Shown here: positions 47,301 through 60,668 of the stretch, in pieces
Layout: every line of letters begins with the position of its first letter
Position numbering within the stretch: the first letter of the stretch is position 1
NCBI GenBank assembly: GCA_030760725.1
Contig: JASWHV010000003.1
Coordinates: 117,894,153-117,958,152, forward strand
DNA from: Neostapfia colusana
Taxonomy: Eukaryota > Streptophyta > Magnoliopsida > Poales > Poaceae
DNA length: 64,000 nucleotides
Direction of reading: 5' to 3'
Program-made: the position numbers and the translations under genes
The notes under the pieces: model-generated
Databases searched by the model: none
What the model was told of the DNA's origin: nothing
The model's input: only the letters and a program-made list of their open reading frames with translations

Positions 47301-48449
47301 CACATGGCAAGAAAATGAGACCAAGCGGAGGGTAAGGGCAGCAGGACTTTGGAGCCTGTGTGCTGTAGCTCCGCTTATGTCGATTGAGGACCGAGCCGTG
47401 TGCGGGCCTGTTGAACAAGCTAGAACAGTACCGAAGACCTACCGGCTATATGGGAACCGGGAAACCGATGTAACTCGGTTAGCTGGGTGTTTAGGCATAG
47501 CTGGTCGTTCAGAGGGTAGGTTGAGAGCTCGAGGTGTAAATCGGCTGGCGGCACTGAGATGCACGTGCAGAGATCTCTTGCTTGGGACGATTGGATCGGT
47601 TCAACATTTGGCTAACGGGTGAAAGGTGGTTGCGTACGGCGTCCGTGATGGTTTCTGTAGGCAACATCGAGTACGGGCGTACGTGGCGGGTTGTTCGGGG
47701 AACCCTGCAGGTGTAAATCGATTATAATCGCCGTCCCTCACGGTCAATGAGTACCACTTGTTCACTGTATCGTGACGTAGAAAGAACAGGCTAGTTACAT
47801 GTTAAAATGTTGCTGATTGAAAGATGGACTTGATTGCTAATGATTTGTTGTAGTTTAGAGCTAACTAATGTTCTTTTCAACTTTGGGCAAAGTACATGAG
47901 AGAAATGTGTTTCTTGTTTGATTGCGGCTCTCGCATGTGCCTTAGCGTAAGGTTCTCCACAACCTGCTGCTAAAACATGAAAGTAAGGTTTTACTAATTA
48001 GGCGAGTCCTTGCAAATGATTTTTCCTCATGTAACCTATCAATCCCTCACGTAGAAGTTCCATGTTTAGGGGAGACGGGTCAGTCTTGCTGAGCCTTCGT
48101 GCTCACTGCTTGTGTTTGAAGCTTTTGCAGGGTTCTATGAGGAAGGGGCTCCCGAAGAGGAGACGGAACCCCAGGAGGGGAACCCCGTCGAGTGGGAGCC
48201 GTGCGCGCCGCAGGGTTAGTGTGCGTGTGTGCTAGCAAGGACACGTTCAAGGGCTGAACGTGCACTTGATGCGTAGTCTACGCCCGTGAGTGTAGACTGG
48301 ACTTATTTTGATGTACAAATGTTCATAAACCTCTTTATGTACTAAAAGTTTTGCTTCCGCTTTGTACCTTTGAAGTGTGTTATTCGGTGCTGTGCAACGC
48401 AGTACCCCTCAGCGTGATCCTGGCTCGACAAGACCGTGGGGTCGTGTCA
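44322..48449 (+). mobile_element. Second (uninterrupted) LTR of element A, 4128 bp
   Basis: TGTAAGGGCCTCAG to GGTCGTGTCA. It is the intact counterpart of the split 5' LTR, with an extra block of about 42 bases near 44898-44940. It serves as 3' LTR of the left unit and as 5' LTR of the truncated unit that follows. ORFs inside (45009-45595 and others) repeat those of the other LTR and have no recognisable product. Confidence 0.92.
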
Positions 48450-49974
48450 GCGTTGGTATCAGAGCTCGCTTGAGGTTTAACGCACTAAAAGGTCATCTTT
48501 TTCAAAAATCCAGTGAGGAACGAGTTAGTAGCCCGTATAAGGATGTTATTAGCATATAGAAAGTGGCATACTAACCTATTTGTCTATGTCGGAAAATCGT
48601 GCATCTCGGGACGTTTATGTCTTGGGGGGTGCACGTAAGCGCTGTCCACCAGTGCGCACAAGCTGAAGGGTGGATCCCCACGGGGGGCAGGTAACCCGAC
48701 CCATTTAATATCCTCTACGACTCTTCATGTCGTTTGGGGTATTCGAGCAACGTCTGTCCCTGGCGTGCGTGGTGCAACTTGGGAGACCCCGTCACGTGGT
48801 CTGAAACGTGAACACGTAACTCAAGGCGTGTTTGGCTTGAGAACATACGGGCGAGTGATGACGGCCGGGTGTACGAACTGTATGGATACCGGACTCGGTG
48901 TGCAGCCGAGTATGACGATTGTTTGAGTTTTTGCAGGTAGTCTAAGCATGAAAAGGTAGACGTGTAGCATCCGTGTGCGAGTGACGTTTTGTGCCACTGA
49001 AATAACGAAGTCGGCTAAGTCCGGTATAGGTTTTTCTTTGTGACGACGTAGTACCGACATAATCTGGTGACGCATCGACGTCACACCCCACTAAATGAAC
49101 AACTTCATGTAAAACTCGAATGTTTTGATCCAAAGTAGTAAAACTTGATGTAACTCCTTCCCTTAAACAGAATATTCAAAGTTAACAAGTTTTCAACTTA
49201 TAAGTTGTTAAGGACAGAGCACTCTGTTTCCAGCTGAATTAAGGCTGGAGATTAATCAGAGGTTAGAGGTTGAGTTCTTTCGAGGTTGGGGTCATATGAT
49301 ACATTTCTGGAAAGCTTTGGAAGAGCTTTACAACTTTTATGTTGAGGTCCAGAGGTGTTTCACCACTTAACCACTCGAAAAATGCAGTAGAGTTGAAACT
49401 GTCCAGAAAACATGGCAGGGCAAAGACTCTCTGTAAACTCTCTGTAAATTGAGCATGACTTCCTGCATAAAAATCCAAAAATAGAAAGTGAGGTAGTTCT
49501 GGAAAGCTTATGAGATGGGTTACAACGTTGTAACAGAAAGTTTTGTCAGATTAGGAACATAATTAACTGGGATTCTTGGATCAAATCAGTACCTAAAGCA
49601 AGGAGGTGCTGTCCAATTTTCTCCAGAAATTCTGTTAACTTTGACATCTCATAACTTTTGAACCAGGACAGATCTTAGGCCAAGAAAATACTTTCTGGAA
49701 AGCTATTGAAGTTAGATTTAACTTTTATGTTTAGCTCCAGAATTGGTTTTGCCTCTAACATGGCCTAAATCGGGTTGATATGGGGACTGATCAGGGCTGT
49801 CAGGTTGAACAGCAGATCAGCAGTTGAATTTGCTTAAAATTTGAACTATGTTCCCAAGTTTTATGAGTTCAATGACATGTCTTATGTTATAACTCAATAG
49901 TTTACTGTTCAAATAAATATTGACATTGCTCAAATATATTTTTACAGATGACAGCGGATAAGCAGTTTGAGAAG
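48450..49974 (+). mobile_element. Second, truncated internal region of the element A tandem
   Basis: PBS TGGTATCAGAGC at 48454-48465, then a leader matching 36999-38481 throughout, including the GCAG/GTA donor (48937) and TTTTTACAG acceptor (49939-49947). The extra ORF starts at 49948 (MTADKQFEK) and ends after about nine codons where homology stops near 49974. No other gene. Confidence 0.88.
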
Positions 49975-50493
49975 GGCCCACAGGTCAGTGGGAGAGCTAC
50001 TCACAACCGAGAGGTGCTCTGTTTTCTCACGGGGTCGAACGCACGCAGCGCGCCACCGAGGTGCTTCCCGGACGCCACCTCCCGAGCAGCCGGGCCACGG
50101 TGTGCCTCAACATAGCGGTCACCAGGGATATTTCCCACCTCAGTAACTGACGCACCGCGCTGTTCTGACCATCCCCAAGCTCCTCGACGAAGCAACACCA
50201 CTGCACGCTCGAAAACTCTCAGTTCTCCGGCGTCCGCTTGTCTCCGCAGTTGGCACGCGGGTCTGAGCTCACCCAGAGCTTTGCCAAGGCTTCGTCGACG
50301 TGATCAACGAGATAACCTGGCGCCCCACCCAGGGTAAACCGACCCTGAGCTCTCTGTTTCAATTCCACACCGGGTAAAGCCGCCGCGACCAAAAACTCAT
50401 AGCCCGGCCGCTAGGTTCGACCCCACGTCGAGTTGAGCAGGCCGGAAGATTCGTCTGGGAGTGTACTTTGTGTCCGACAACCCCGGCCGCATG
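49975..50493. other. GC-rich remnant between the element A tandem and element D
   Basis: 519 bases with no match that I can identify elsewhere in the window and no supported gene. The composition and phrases such as CCCACAGGTCAGTGGGAGAG resemble the GC-rich transcribed part of grass gypsy LTRs, so it may be a scrap of another LTR. The ORF at 50001-50201 has no recognisable product. Confidence 0.4.
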
Positions 50494-53400
50494 TGAGAGG
50501 GCCCGACCCGATCACAGGGCCGTGCCGCCTTGCCTGAGGAATCGCATTGGGCGGTGCCGTGTTGTGCGGCACCCAACAGCACACATCTAAGGAACACAGT
50601 ATTACATAAATCAAAAGCGGAAACTTACAATTATTCTATGTAAATAATTTACACAAAATAGCTACAGCGGAAGTCTATAAACAGCTCACGATGAATATCT
50701 AAGAAGCACTCGAGAGAAAGATCCAGCCCGCGGACTCCTCTCGCTAGCAACACGAAGACATGGTAGCGGCTAGGTTCTCCAAGTGTGACATGACTCGGAA
50801 GTTCCCGAGTCTCACCGGACAACCTTCTTTATAGCGTTGATGTTTACCTGCAAAACCACTTATATAGCAAGAGTGAGCACAAAAGCTCAGCAAGACTTAA
50901 CCGTCTCTCCTAAGACATGAAACTCTACATGAAAGTAACCTAAGACTTAAGCCTGTCTTTTGCGAAAAGACTCGCCTACAAGTTCATCCTTAACTTTCAG
51001 ATTTTTGCCATATTAGTAGTGACCTTGCGTCCAGCAACATTGGAACTCCACAGTCAAACAAGAAATGCTTCATTCCAATGTTACTTGTCCCAAGGTGAAA
51101 AATAACTTTAGTATGCTCTATCTCTACTTCAAACATGGTTTTCATGCAATTTATAATTAGCATAACAGCATTTAAAACTTTTGCAAACTATTCCCACACA
51201 ACTTGATTACTACGTCACAGCGCAGTGAGTAAGCGGTAATCATAACCGCGAGGGACGGTGATTCGAATCAAAAACTACCCGGATAACTCGACACATACAC
51301 CCGCCTCTAAAGACCCAACTCTGGCGTCCTTCATTACGTCGTATGTGGCAACCTTTCTCAGGCCACTAAACTGTAGAACCGGTCGCGCCGTCTCAGGCTC
51401 ATAGGTCTAACGAGACGATGTGGTATGCCTCTACAATCCAGTGAACCCGGTACATCGGTTTCCTGGTTCCCATATACCAGTAAGCATCCGGTACATAACT
51501 CAATACTTGCCCCCAGGGCCGCATACGCTTCGGTCCTTGACCGACACGGGCAGAGCTACTCGACCAAGACCTAGTCTTGTCGCTGTCTAACCCCTCTGCC
51601 CGGTCTCATCTTTAGAAACGTAAACTTTAGTTTGCTCCCCTTTCCAACCCCACTTATGTGGTCCTGGAACAAAGCTCGCGAGTAGATTCCAACCACTTGT
51701 CTTCTACCGGCTGTCCTATCCTATTTAGCACGGCCTTATTCTACAGCGATGACACAATTCTACCCTTGACCTCAGGGTTCATGTTTGGTTATGCAAGTGG
51801 AGTATCACACATCCTTGACCTAATGCACATACAAACCTTGACCAATAGTAGTGAACAAAGGGAAAACTTTAAAAACAACTTAAGTGCAAACTGGGGCTTG
51901 CCTTCGTTTCGCAGGTAACTAAAGTCAGATGATTATGAAGTTAGTTGCTGCTGCCCTGAAGCTGAATCACTGCCTTCTTGCTTCTTGATTCAAGCTCAAC
52001 TCTTCCTTCTTCACTTTCCATGTCTAAGCACTACACGTTATGAATATGTATACATGTTTAATTATAAAATTTTTGCTAACCAGTGCTAAAGACCAGTTTT
52101 AAAACTGGATCTCTGTTTAAGAATTTAAACTGAAACTGGTGCTAGTGGTTTGGGTTTGTGTTTAAGCACTAGGATCAAGTGATGAGTGGGGTTTCATCAC
52201 TTGGGTGGGGATCAACTAATAAGGTTGAACAGGACATAATGATCCAGGGCTCCAATGGAGCTGGAAATTTTCTTGTGAGTTCCTTGTCACAAGAAAGTCC
52301 TCTGGACCAAAATTCAGAATGTTTCACTGAATAGGTCACCCAGAACAATTCCCTAAGCATTTAGGCATAAAAGAATTAATTTTGATTAAACTTGCACTTT
52401 CATGCAAATCCAAATGAACCGTAATTTCATACATAGCTCAGGGAGTATGTCTGAATTTTCCTAGGATTTTTGGAGCTAAGGAATGCCTAGAACTGAATTT
52501 CCAAGTTTTGGAAGTTCTCTGAAAATGTTTCTGTATTCATTTGAATACAGAAACTTGAAATCAGAATTACCCTCATTAAATCAAATCCAAATGAGCTGAA
52601 ACTTTTACAGGAGTTTACTATCATCCTAAAGAATAGTCTGGCAAAATTTAAGGAATTTTGGATGAACCAAACTCCCTCTAAAATTCTTTTGCTGAAAAGC
52701 TTTAAAGAATTCTCCAGAATTTCTATTGGTTTTCATGCAAATTGGGTTGCATATTTGGATAGAGCTTTTCATCCTGAATCCAACCCAATTTGAATCACTA
52801 ATTTTGGAACTCACTAGCAAAAGTTATGCAGTTCCAAAGTTTGAGCTGAATTTGTAATTCAAACTGAATTGGAAACAGTTTAAACTCTGACCGGCACACA
52901 TGTCAGTCCCTCGCTGTAGCCACACCACGGGCCACAGCTGCCCAGTCTTTAGCCGCAGCAGATCTGGTGGCCGCAGCAGATCCCAGTCGACCGCCATGGC
53001 CACTGACCAGTGGGGCCAGCAGCTTCTTCTTCCTCCCGCCCCCCTTTTTCCCGCGCGCTCCACCCCCCTCGCCGGCACGGTGCTGACCTCGCCGGACTTG
53101 ACTTTCCGGCCATCCCACGGCCTGCTACTCGCCGCCCGGGGGTTTTCAGGGTCGGGAAACATGTCTACGGGGTTGGCTCGGGCTGCCGGTGGCCGGAAGT
53201 AGGCCGGCGACGAGCCGCGGCCTTCGGTGATGATCGGCACCGTCGCCCGACCCCTGTAGCCCGCTAACAGCTCAACTGAACCGCCTAAAAGTACCAGCAG
53301 AGGGTGGACTAGCTCGGCATGGCATCAACGTGGCTCGGAAACGGCGGCAAGTCGGGGTTCACCGTGCACCCAAGGGTCCCCGCCATGATCGCCGCTCGAA

Positions 53401-54603
53401 AACTTCAAAATGATCTGCTAATATGGGGTTTCAAGCCATGATTGCGGAGGGGATCGGGTCGTCCTCGAGTCTAGGTCCTTTGAGCACAGTTTAGTGACTG
53501 AAAAACGAGAAGGGAGTGAGAATTTGGAGAATTCGTACCAGAACGTCGCCCGGTGGCCGCCGGTGAAGTTTTTCCGAGTTCTCGCTCGGTGGTTCACGGC
53601 ATGCCTTATGGTTTGGGTGGAAGCAGCAGGGCTCGCTGGCGCGTCCGGGGACGTACTTGCTTGGCCGTGAAAGGCGCTAGACTCCGCTGTCCACGGGGGC
53701 GACGAGCTGCTGTGCAGTTCGGTTGCCGCGGAAACGAGCCTTGCTATGGAAGGGAGGCCGGAACCGGACTGCTCTTGCGCTGAGGGAGTGGAGGACGATC
53801 AGGCCTTGCCGTTTTGCGGCTCAGACAGTGCTGCGTGCTGGTTTTGCATGCACCTCTGGTCAGACCCGAAGCGGCGGCTGGCTCTGGGTTTATCGGGCAC
53901 GAGGAGGAGAAGAGAAACACCGTTGGCTCGGTTCAGAGGAAAAAGATCACGCCGAGGTAGGGAGGGAGGCGGTAAGCTGGTCGCTAGCATGCGAGGGCGG
54001 GTGAGGCGGTGGCTTCGGGTTAGCCTCGGTGGCGCCCGCACGGTGATCGCGCTCGTGCGTTACCCGAGAGCAAGACTTAGGCAGTAAGTTTTGATCTCTC
54101 CTCTCAATGACATCTGGGGCCCACAGCCCCCCCCAGCACCAAAACATCTCCAACTTTTGACACCTTGCCAATTCATCTGTGAGGGGTCCAAATTCAAAAG
54201 CCAATTTGCCATTTGACAATTTGTGCCACAGTTTCAAATTTAAATTCAAATTTGGATGGAATTCACAAGTTCCTTTGATATTCATATCAAAGCACCCCCA
54301 AATTTGCTCAAAACTTGGCTCCCTCATAATTTGGACCTGAGAAACTCAAATATATCCTTTGATCTTTGAGTTGGCTATTGCAATTATAGCTTCTCAAACA
54401 TCAGTTTGCATTTTCCTTTTTGGAGATGGCCCTCCTCTTTTTGGAAGTGACCCTCTTAGTTCAAACTGAATTTAGAGTTTTATTGCACATGCCAACACTT
54501 TCATGAGTATACAAAAGTTTTTGTAAGTCCCACTTCTTGAATATAAACTCCACTTTTATTCATGGCTCAAGTTTCCTATTTACAAGTTTTTGGGACTTTT
54601 ACA
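50494..54603 (-). mobile_element. 3' LTR of element D, 4110 bp
   Basis: Matches 60669-64000 closely over its last 3.3 kb and LTR E in the opposite orientation. The GC-rich part lies at 52890-54080. The repeated ORFs there (52824-53240, and 62991-63407 in the other LTR) are overlapping, low-complexity and not recognisable. Confidence 0.9.
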
Positions 54604-54641
54604 TTCCTCCCCCCTTAAAAAGAATCTCGTCCCGAGATTCA
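54604..54641 (-). other. Polypurine tract and palindrome of element D
   Basis: On the minus strand: GAATCTCGGGACGAGATTC, then TTTTAAGGGGGGAGGAA, then the LTR TGTAAAAG. Confidence 0.88.
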
Positions 54642-54671
54642 TGATTAAGGACAAAATGGAGAGGATAACTA

Positions 54672-57600
54672 CTAAGTATAAGCCTCTAACAACTCTGGAT
54701 GATTGCGTTGCAAATACTCCTCGCTTTCCCATGTAGCTTCGTCGGACGTGTGATTTTCCCATAGCACCTTGAAAAATCGCAGCATCCGATTTCTGGTTTC
54801 GCGAGTCTTTTCATCAATTATCCGGGTTGGTCGCTCAACATAAGTGAGGTCCGGCTTCAAATCTGCTATGTCTCCCGTAAGAACCTCCGTTGGAACTTTT
54901 AAACACTTCCGCAACTGAGATATGTGGAAGACGTTATGAACTCCGGCTAAGGTTGCCGGCAGCTCCAAACGGTATGCCACGGGTCCACACCTTTCATTGA
55001 CAATGAAGGGACCAATAAAACATGGAGCTAATTTTCCTTTCACTCCAAATCGGTGAATGCCCTTCATCGGAGATACGCGGAGGTATACGTGGTCCCCAAC
55101 ATGGAAATCCAGGGGACGGCGTCTCCTATCTGCATAGATCTTTTGTCTGGACTGAGCGGCTTTCAGATTTGCTTGAATAAGCCTTACCCGCTCTTCCGCT
55201 TCATTTATGAGGTCAATCCCGTAAATCACTCTCTCGCCAGATTCACACCAGTTCAAGGGTGTGCGGCACTTCCGGCCATAGAGAGCTTCATAAGGCGCCA
55301 TTTTGATACTTGATTGATACCCGTTGTTATATGAGAACTCTGCCAACGGTAAGTGATCATCCCAGCTCTTACCGTGATGAATGGCACATGCTCTCAGCAT
55401 ATCTTCAAGTATTTGATTCACCCTCTTAGTTTGCCCATCGGTTTGAGGGTGATACGCGGAGCTTCGAATCAATTTAGTTCCCAAGGATGTGTGTAGCTGT
55501 TTCCAGAAGCGGGACATCAACAACGATCCTCTGTCGGAGACAATGGTACGGGGAACTCCATACAAACAAAAGATTCGTGCTATGTACAACTTCACATACT
55601 TCTTGGCGCTGTATTTGGTACACACCGGGATGAAGCGTGCTGATTTGGTTAACCGATCCACGATTACCCAAATCGAATCATGCTTATTAGCCGTGAGAGG
55701 TAGTCCAACAATAAAGTCCATACTAATATCCTCCCACTTCCATGCCGGAACACTTAGCGGTTGTAGGGTTCCCGCTTTCTTCATGTGGTCGGCTTTAACT
55801 TGCCGACACGTATCACATTCTGATACGTATTTAGGAACCTCTCTCTTCATCCGGGTCCACCAGAATTTAGTCTTCAATTCTTGGTACATCTTGTTGCTGC
55901 CCGGATGAATAGAAAATTTGGATAAGTGAGCCTCATCCAAAATTTTCTTCCGCAGCCTCATATCACGGGGTACGACTATCCGGTCCTTGAACCATAGAGT
56001 GTCTTCATCATCTAACCGGAAACATTTCATTTCCCCGTTCTTCAATCTCCTTCTGATATGAGCCATTCCCTTGTCTTTCTTTTGAGCTGCTATAACCTCC
56101 TCTTTTATTGTGGGTATGAGGGCTAGGTTATGCAGAGCTCCAAACGGAACCAAGTAAAGACTTGGTTCTTCCTCTTCTATCGGCGTGATGGTTAGGTTAT
56201 GAATATGAGACTTCCGGATGAGTGCATCGGCAACCACATTTGCCTTGCCCGGATGATAATGAATTTCAATCTCATAGTCCTTGATCAGCTCCAACCATCG
56301 CCGTTGCCGCATATTCAACTCCTTTTGAGTGAATATGTACTTCAAACTTTTGTGGTCGGTGTAGAGATGAACCAGATTTCCCAATAGGTAATGTCTCCAC
56401 ATCTTCAAAGCTAATACCATGGCAGCAAGCTCGAGATCATGAGTTAGATAATGTTGCTCATGATTCCGTAATTGCCGTGATCCATATGCGACCACACGTC
56501 CTCCTTGCATTAGTATGCAACCAAGCCCGATGCCAGATACATCACAATAAAAATCAAATGGCTTGGTTGTATCCGGTTGAGCTAGAACTGGAGCTGTTGT
56601 GAGGTGTTTCACCAACGCTTGAAAAGCTTCCTCACATGGCTTGCTCCAATCATATTTGATGCCCTTCTTCAGTAGCTCCGTCATAGGTTTGGAGATTTTT
56701 GAGAAGCTCGGGATGAACCTCCGATAATATCCCGCCAAACCCAAGAAGCTACGAACTTCATGGACTGATGTTGGAGACTTCCACTTCAGCACTTGCTCAA
56801 TCTTGCTGGGATCAACAGCAATGCCTTCTGCTGAAATAATGTGTCCAAGAAATGGCACTTGGTCGATCCAGAATTCACATTTACTAAACTTTGCATAGAG
56901 TTTGTGATCTCTCAGTCGTTGGAGCACAATATGCAAATGTTTAGCGTGTTCCTCTTCAGATTTGGAATAGACCAAGATGTTGTCGATGAATACCACGACG
57001 AACTGATCCAGCTCCGGCATGAACACCGAGTTCATAAGGTACATAAAGTGGGCCGGAGCATTGGTCAACCCAAATGACATGACAAGATATTCATAGAGCC
57101 CATATCTTGTCGAGAATGCTGTTTTCGGGACATTTTCCGCGCGAATCTTGATTTGATGATATCCCGACCTTAAGTCCATCTTGGAGAAAACTTTAGCACC
57201 CACTAGCTGATCAAAAAGAATATCAATTCTTGGTAGTGGATACTTGTTCTTTATGGTCACAGCATTTAAAGGACGATAATCGATGCATAGCTTCAGCGTC
57301 TCATCCTTCTTCTTCACAAATAAAGCTGAGCAACCCCATGGTGATGAACATGGACGAATAAACCCCTTGTCCATCAGATCCTTGAGTTGCTCCTTCAATT
57401 CTGCTAACTCACTCGGATCCATTTTGTATGGTCTACGAGAGATCGGCGTGGTTCCCGGTATCAACTCTATTTTGAATTCAACCTCGCGCTCAGGTGGCAA
57501 GCCTGGAAGATCTTCGGGAAACATGTCCGGATATTCCCGGACTACCGGAATGTCTTCTATCTGGCATACCTCGGCATTACATACTTCCAGTTCTTTGGAA

Positions 57601-59135
57601 ACCGCTTCGCCGAGGTACAACGTTTGACGCCCGTGAAGTGGAGAGTCCAAGTGGACACTCCTGTTCTCGATGTCCAGAACAGCCTTATGGAAGGTCAACC
57701 ATGATATTCCCAATATGGCATTGATTCCCTGGTCTTCGAGAATGATGAGGGTGGTAGGATAAATTTTTCCACCCAAGCAGAGTGGTGCTCGAGAGACGAC
57801 TTCATTAGTGGATATGTCTCCACCCGGCGAATGAATAAGGTATGAACCTTTTGTGACAGTGGTGGAGATCTGATTCCGGATTATCGTTGCCCTGCTAATG
57901 AAGTTATGTGTTGCCCAAGAGTCGAATAAAATGACAACCGGCTTGTCATTTAAGGTGAACCTGCCGGCAAGAACAGGTCCTCCCTTTGGCAGATCATCGA
58001 CTGACACATAATTAACTGTCCCCGCTTTGGACATAGCTTTTCTTGGCTGTCCAAGATCAGCCTTTGGTGCTGGAACCGCAGACACAATGTTGCTGCTCGG
58101 TTCAGTTGCTTCATTGACGTTGAGCTCGTTGTCAACATGAAGGGGGACAGCACTTGGTTCAGCTGAGAAATCGCCTTGTTCATCTTCAGCCTCTTGAGGG
58201 TAATAATATTCTAGTGCACCTTGTGGATACTGAGGTGCATAAGAAATAAGTTTCTGCTGCGGTGGAGGTGAAGAAGACCTCTGTGGAGTAGAAGAGTCGT
58301 CACACTCCCAGAATGATTGCACCTCTTGTGGAATCTCTTGACCGGAAGGTGAACGGATTACCAACCGATACTTCTGAGGTAGACGATTGTCTTCATCTTG
58401 TGATGAGTCCCTCTCCCTCTTTTCTTTGAGGTAAAGGTTGGAATAATATTATTGAGCAATAGCACAGCTCACGAACTCATCAAAATTCTCTTGGCTAACT
58501 TGAGCCAATTCACATCGCAGCCTAGCGGTCAGCCCTCGATAAAAATGATAACCCCTCATGGAGGGTGATTTCACATAGTCAGGGACATATTGAGCTAAGC
58601 GATTGAATTCCTTCGCATACTCAATAACGCTCATGTCCCCTTGCTTCAGACTCCAGAACTCATCCAGACTGGTTTGCATTATGCCCGCAGGGATGAAACG
58701 AGCACGAAATGCCGCCTGGAACCCCGCCCATGTGACACAATGCCCTGCTGGTTGGACAGCAAGGTAGTCTTCCCACCATGCTCCAGCAAAGCCGTGAAGC
58801 TGCTGAGCGGCATACAGCGTCTTCGAGAAGTCATCACATTGGATCAACTCAAACTTGGACTCGATGACACCTAACCAGTGATTTGCTTCACAATGGTCAG
58901 CTGCCTCGGAGAATACCGGTGGTTGTGTCGCCAAGAAATCCAGATACGTGCTCTGGGTTGGCATGTGACGTTGAGCTTCTCGATCTATGCCTTGCTGAAC
59001 TAGGGTTTGGAGAGTTTCATTCATCTTCGCCATAACTTCAGCCAATCCGGTTGGCGATGGCTCTTGTGATGAAGTCGAGTCATTCCCACCTCGACTTGAA
59101 TCTCCAAGCTCCATTTGAGAATGTGTGCGTACCAT
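54672..59135 (-). pseudogene. gag-pol: gag-pol of element D, long frame with one stop and damaged catalytic sites
   Basis: ATG 59135-59133 (MVRTHSQMELGDSS) directly follows GTGCAGT. One frame runs to TAG 54674-54672 with a single TAA at 58451-58449 after gag. Gag: WWEDYLAVQPAG, FRARFIPAGIM, HFYRGLTARL. No CCHC knuckle is visible between gag and protease. Protease reads ILFDSWATHNF: Trp replaces the Gly of DSG. RT has SFGLTNAPAHFMYLMNS, but its active site is VVFIDNILVYS, with Asn (codon 56981-56979) for the second Asp. RNase H reads YCDVSGIGLGC. The integrase has CDTC and SDRGSLLMSRFW, but HPQTDGQTKRVNQ, Lys (55427-55425) for the catalytic Glu. A chromodomain-like tail ends it (RMLRFFKVLWENH, DEATWESEEYL). 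The long frame hides a protein that should be catalytically dead. Confidence 0.9.
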
Positions 59136-60652
59136 ACTGCACGAAACAAAATTTTGAGTCAATCAAAATTCTATCTCAGTAGAAAGTAAAGATAAGTAAA
59201 ACATGAACATGTCATGAACTTTATGAAAGCATAACCACATTCATGTTTAAACCGATCTTAGGTACGCTAAACTAATCAGCGGGATTACCCTGACCAGTTC
59301 ACACAAACTCCAAATTTTACTCAAGTTAACTACAGATTCTTGACTTCAGTTCAATACCAAAGTTGTAGTAAACTTCAGTATCTTTCCAACGGTGTATCAT
59401 GGGCTCCTTAAGGATTTATCTACAGGAAGTTGTGGCTTAAAAACAGAAAGGTCCAGTGGTGTTTTTGCTACTGTCCTGGTTCTGAATAGTTTGCCTTCAA
59501 CTGGACTTTTCACCAACTTAAAGTGTGATTTTGCTCTGGAGGTCTACCAAGAAGTTGTAGAGCACTTAAAAATTTTTCCAGAACTGTATCATACACCTTA
59601 TTTGGGTCAAGATACTCAGAGTTATGCCCTGTTCAATCCCTCAAGAATTCCTGCCAGAAACAGAGCCCTCTGTTTTTTGAAAACTCGGACACCTAGTTAT
59701 ACTCTCATTTGAGTCTTAGCTCAAAATAAGAGTTCAATAACTAATACTTGTTTCAAACTTCCATTTTTAGTTGAAAGTTAGTTCATGACTCATTTCTTCA
59801 TAGGAAAAGAGGATTATATGTTTAGTACGGTGTCGAGGCACCGTAAGAATCATGTCGGTACTACGTAGCCTCACCAAAGAAAATCTTACGCCGGATCATA
59901 CCGGCATATACGTATTATCAGTGGCCCTAAGATGGTCTCTCGCACACGTGGACTACACGGTATACGTACGTGGTTAATACCTGCAGAAGAACACTCAATA
60001 GTGGTGCACTCAAAGGTTGTTTCATTTCAGTCAGTTCCATATTTGAAAATAAATACAAACGCCCGTATCATTGTCATACGGCCGTCCTTGAGTTAAGTCA
60101 CGTCTCAAGGTACGTGATCATGTTTCAACACCACACGATGGGGAACCCGAGTATGTCATGAACGGGTCGTCACGGTTGGGAATGTTATCAACCCAACGGA
60201 TACCACCTACTGCCCTGCAGGGCACGCCGATGGCAAGCGCTGCGTATGTCCTCCTGGGCTACTTCCAGATGAACACACTATCGCGTTACTGACCACACGA
60301 TGGGGTCTCCACTTACTTGCCTAATGCACGCTAGGGATCAGCGTTTCATATGAACTCAGGAACATGAAGAGTCCAAGAGTTTCATATTAACATCTCACAC
60401 CAAGCTGTGAGATCTAACCCTGAACCACTTTCCTCGTCAGGGGAGCTAACCGAAATTGAACCGCTTTCGGTGGCGTTCCTTACCATTCTTACCTGAGCAT
60501 AGGTGCATCGTTACATAATGAAGTTCAGAATTAAAACACATATGTTAGTCTTGCCACTTTAAGTAACTACACTACTATAGTCCTTATGTGGGCCTAATAT
60601 CGTTTCCTCACCTTATCCTAAGTTTTTGTCGTAATACAATACTTATTCCGTG
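59136..60652 (-). other. Leader of element D with a probable intron (59970-59137)
   Basis: Minus-strand donor-like TTCTGCAG/GTATTAACCACG at 59970 and acceptor-like TTTCGTGCAG ending at 59137, one base before the gag ATG. The inferred 834-nt intron removes most of the leader. The ORFs at 59392-59712 and 59970-60161 lie on the opposite strand and have no recognisable product. Confidence 0.5.
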
Positions 60653-60664
60653 CGCTCTGATACC
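60653..60664 (-). other. Primer binding site of element D (initiator tRNA-Met)
   Basis: The minus strand reads TGGTATCAGAGC, four bases after the 5' LTR end at 60669. Confidence 0.92.
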
Positions 60665-60668
60665 ACGC

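Larger units (their letters stand above)
20205..48449 (+). mobile_element. Element A: Ty3/gypsy chromovirus-type retrotransposon, with element B nested in its 5' LTR
   Basis: 5' LTR 20205-36982 (split by element B at 23769/36459), PBS 36987-36998, leader with probable intron, extra ORF 38482-39444, gag-pol 39696-44254, polypurine tract 44304-44321 and a second LTR 44322-48449. The LTRs begin TGTAAGGGCCTCAG and end GGTCGTGTCA. Without the insert the 5' LTR is about 4.08 kb against 4128 bp for the second; most of the gap is one indel of about 42 bases near 44900. The second LTR is followed at once by another PBS and leader (48450-49974), so this is part of a tandem, multi-LTR structure. Confidence 0.9.

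Noticed and set aside
52824..53267. 138-residue ORF and neighbours in the element D LTR (repeated at 62991-63434)
   Set aside because: Several overlapping frames on both strands of a GC-rich LTR segment, no motif, present only because the LTR is duplicated.
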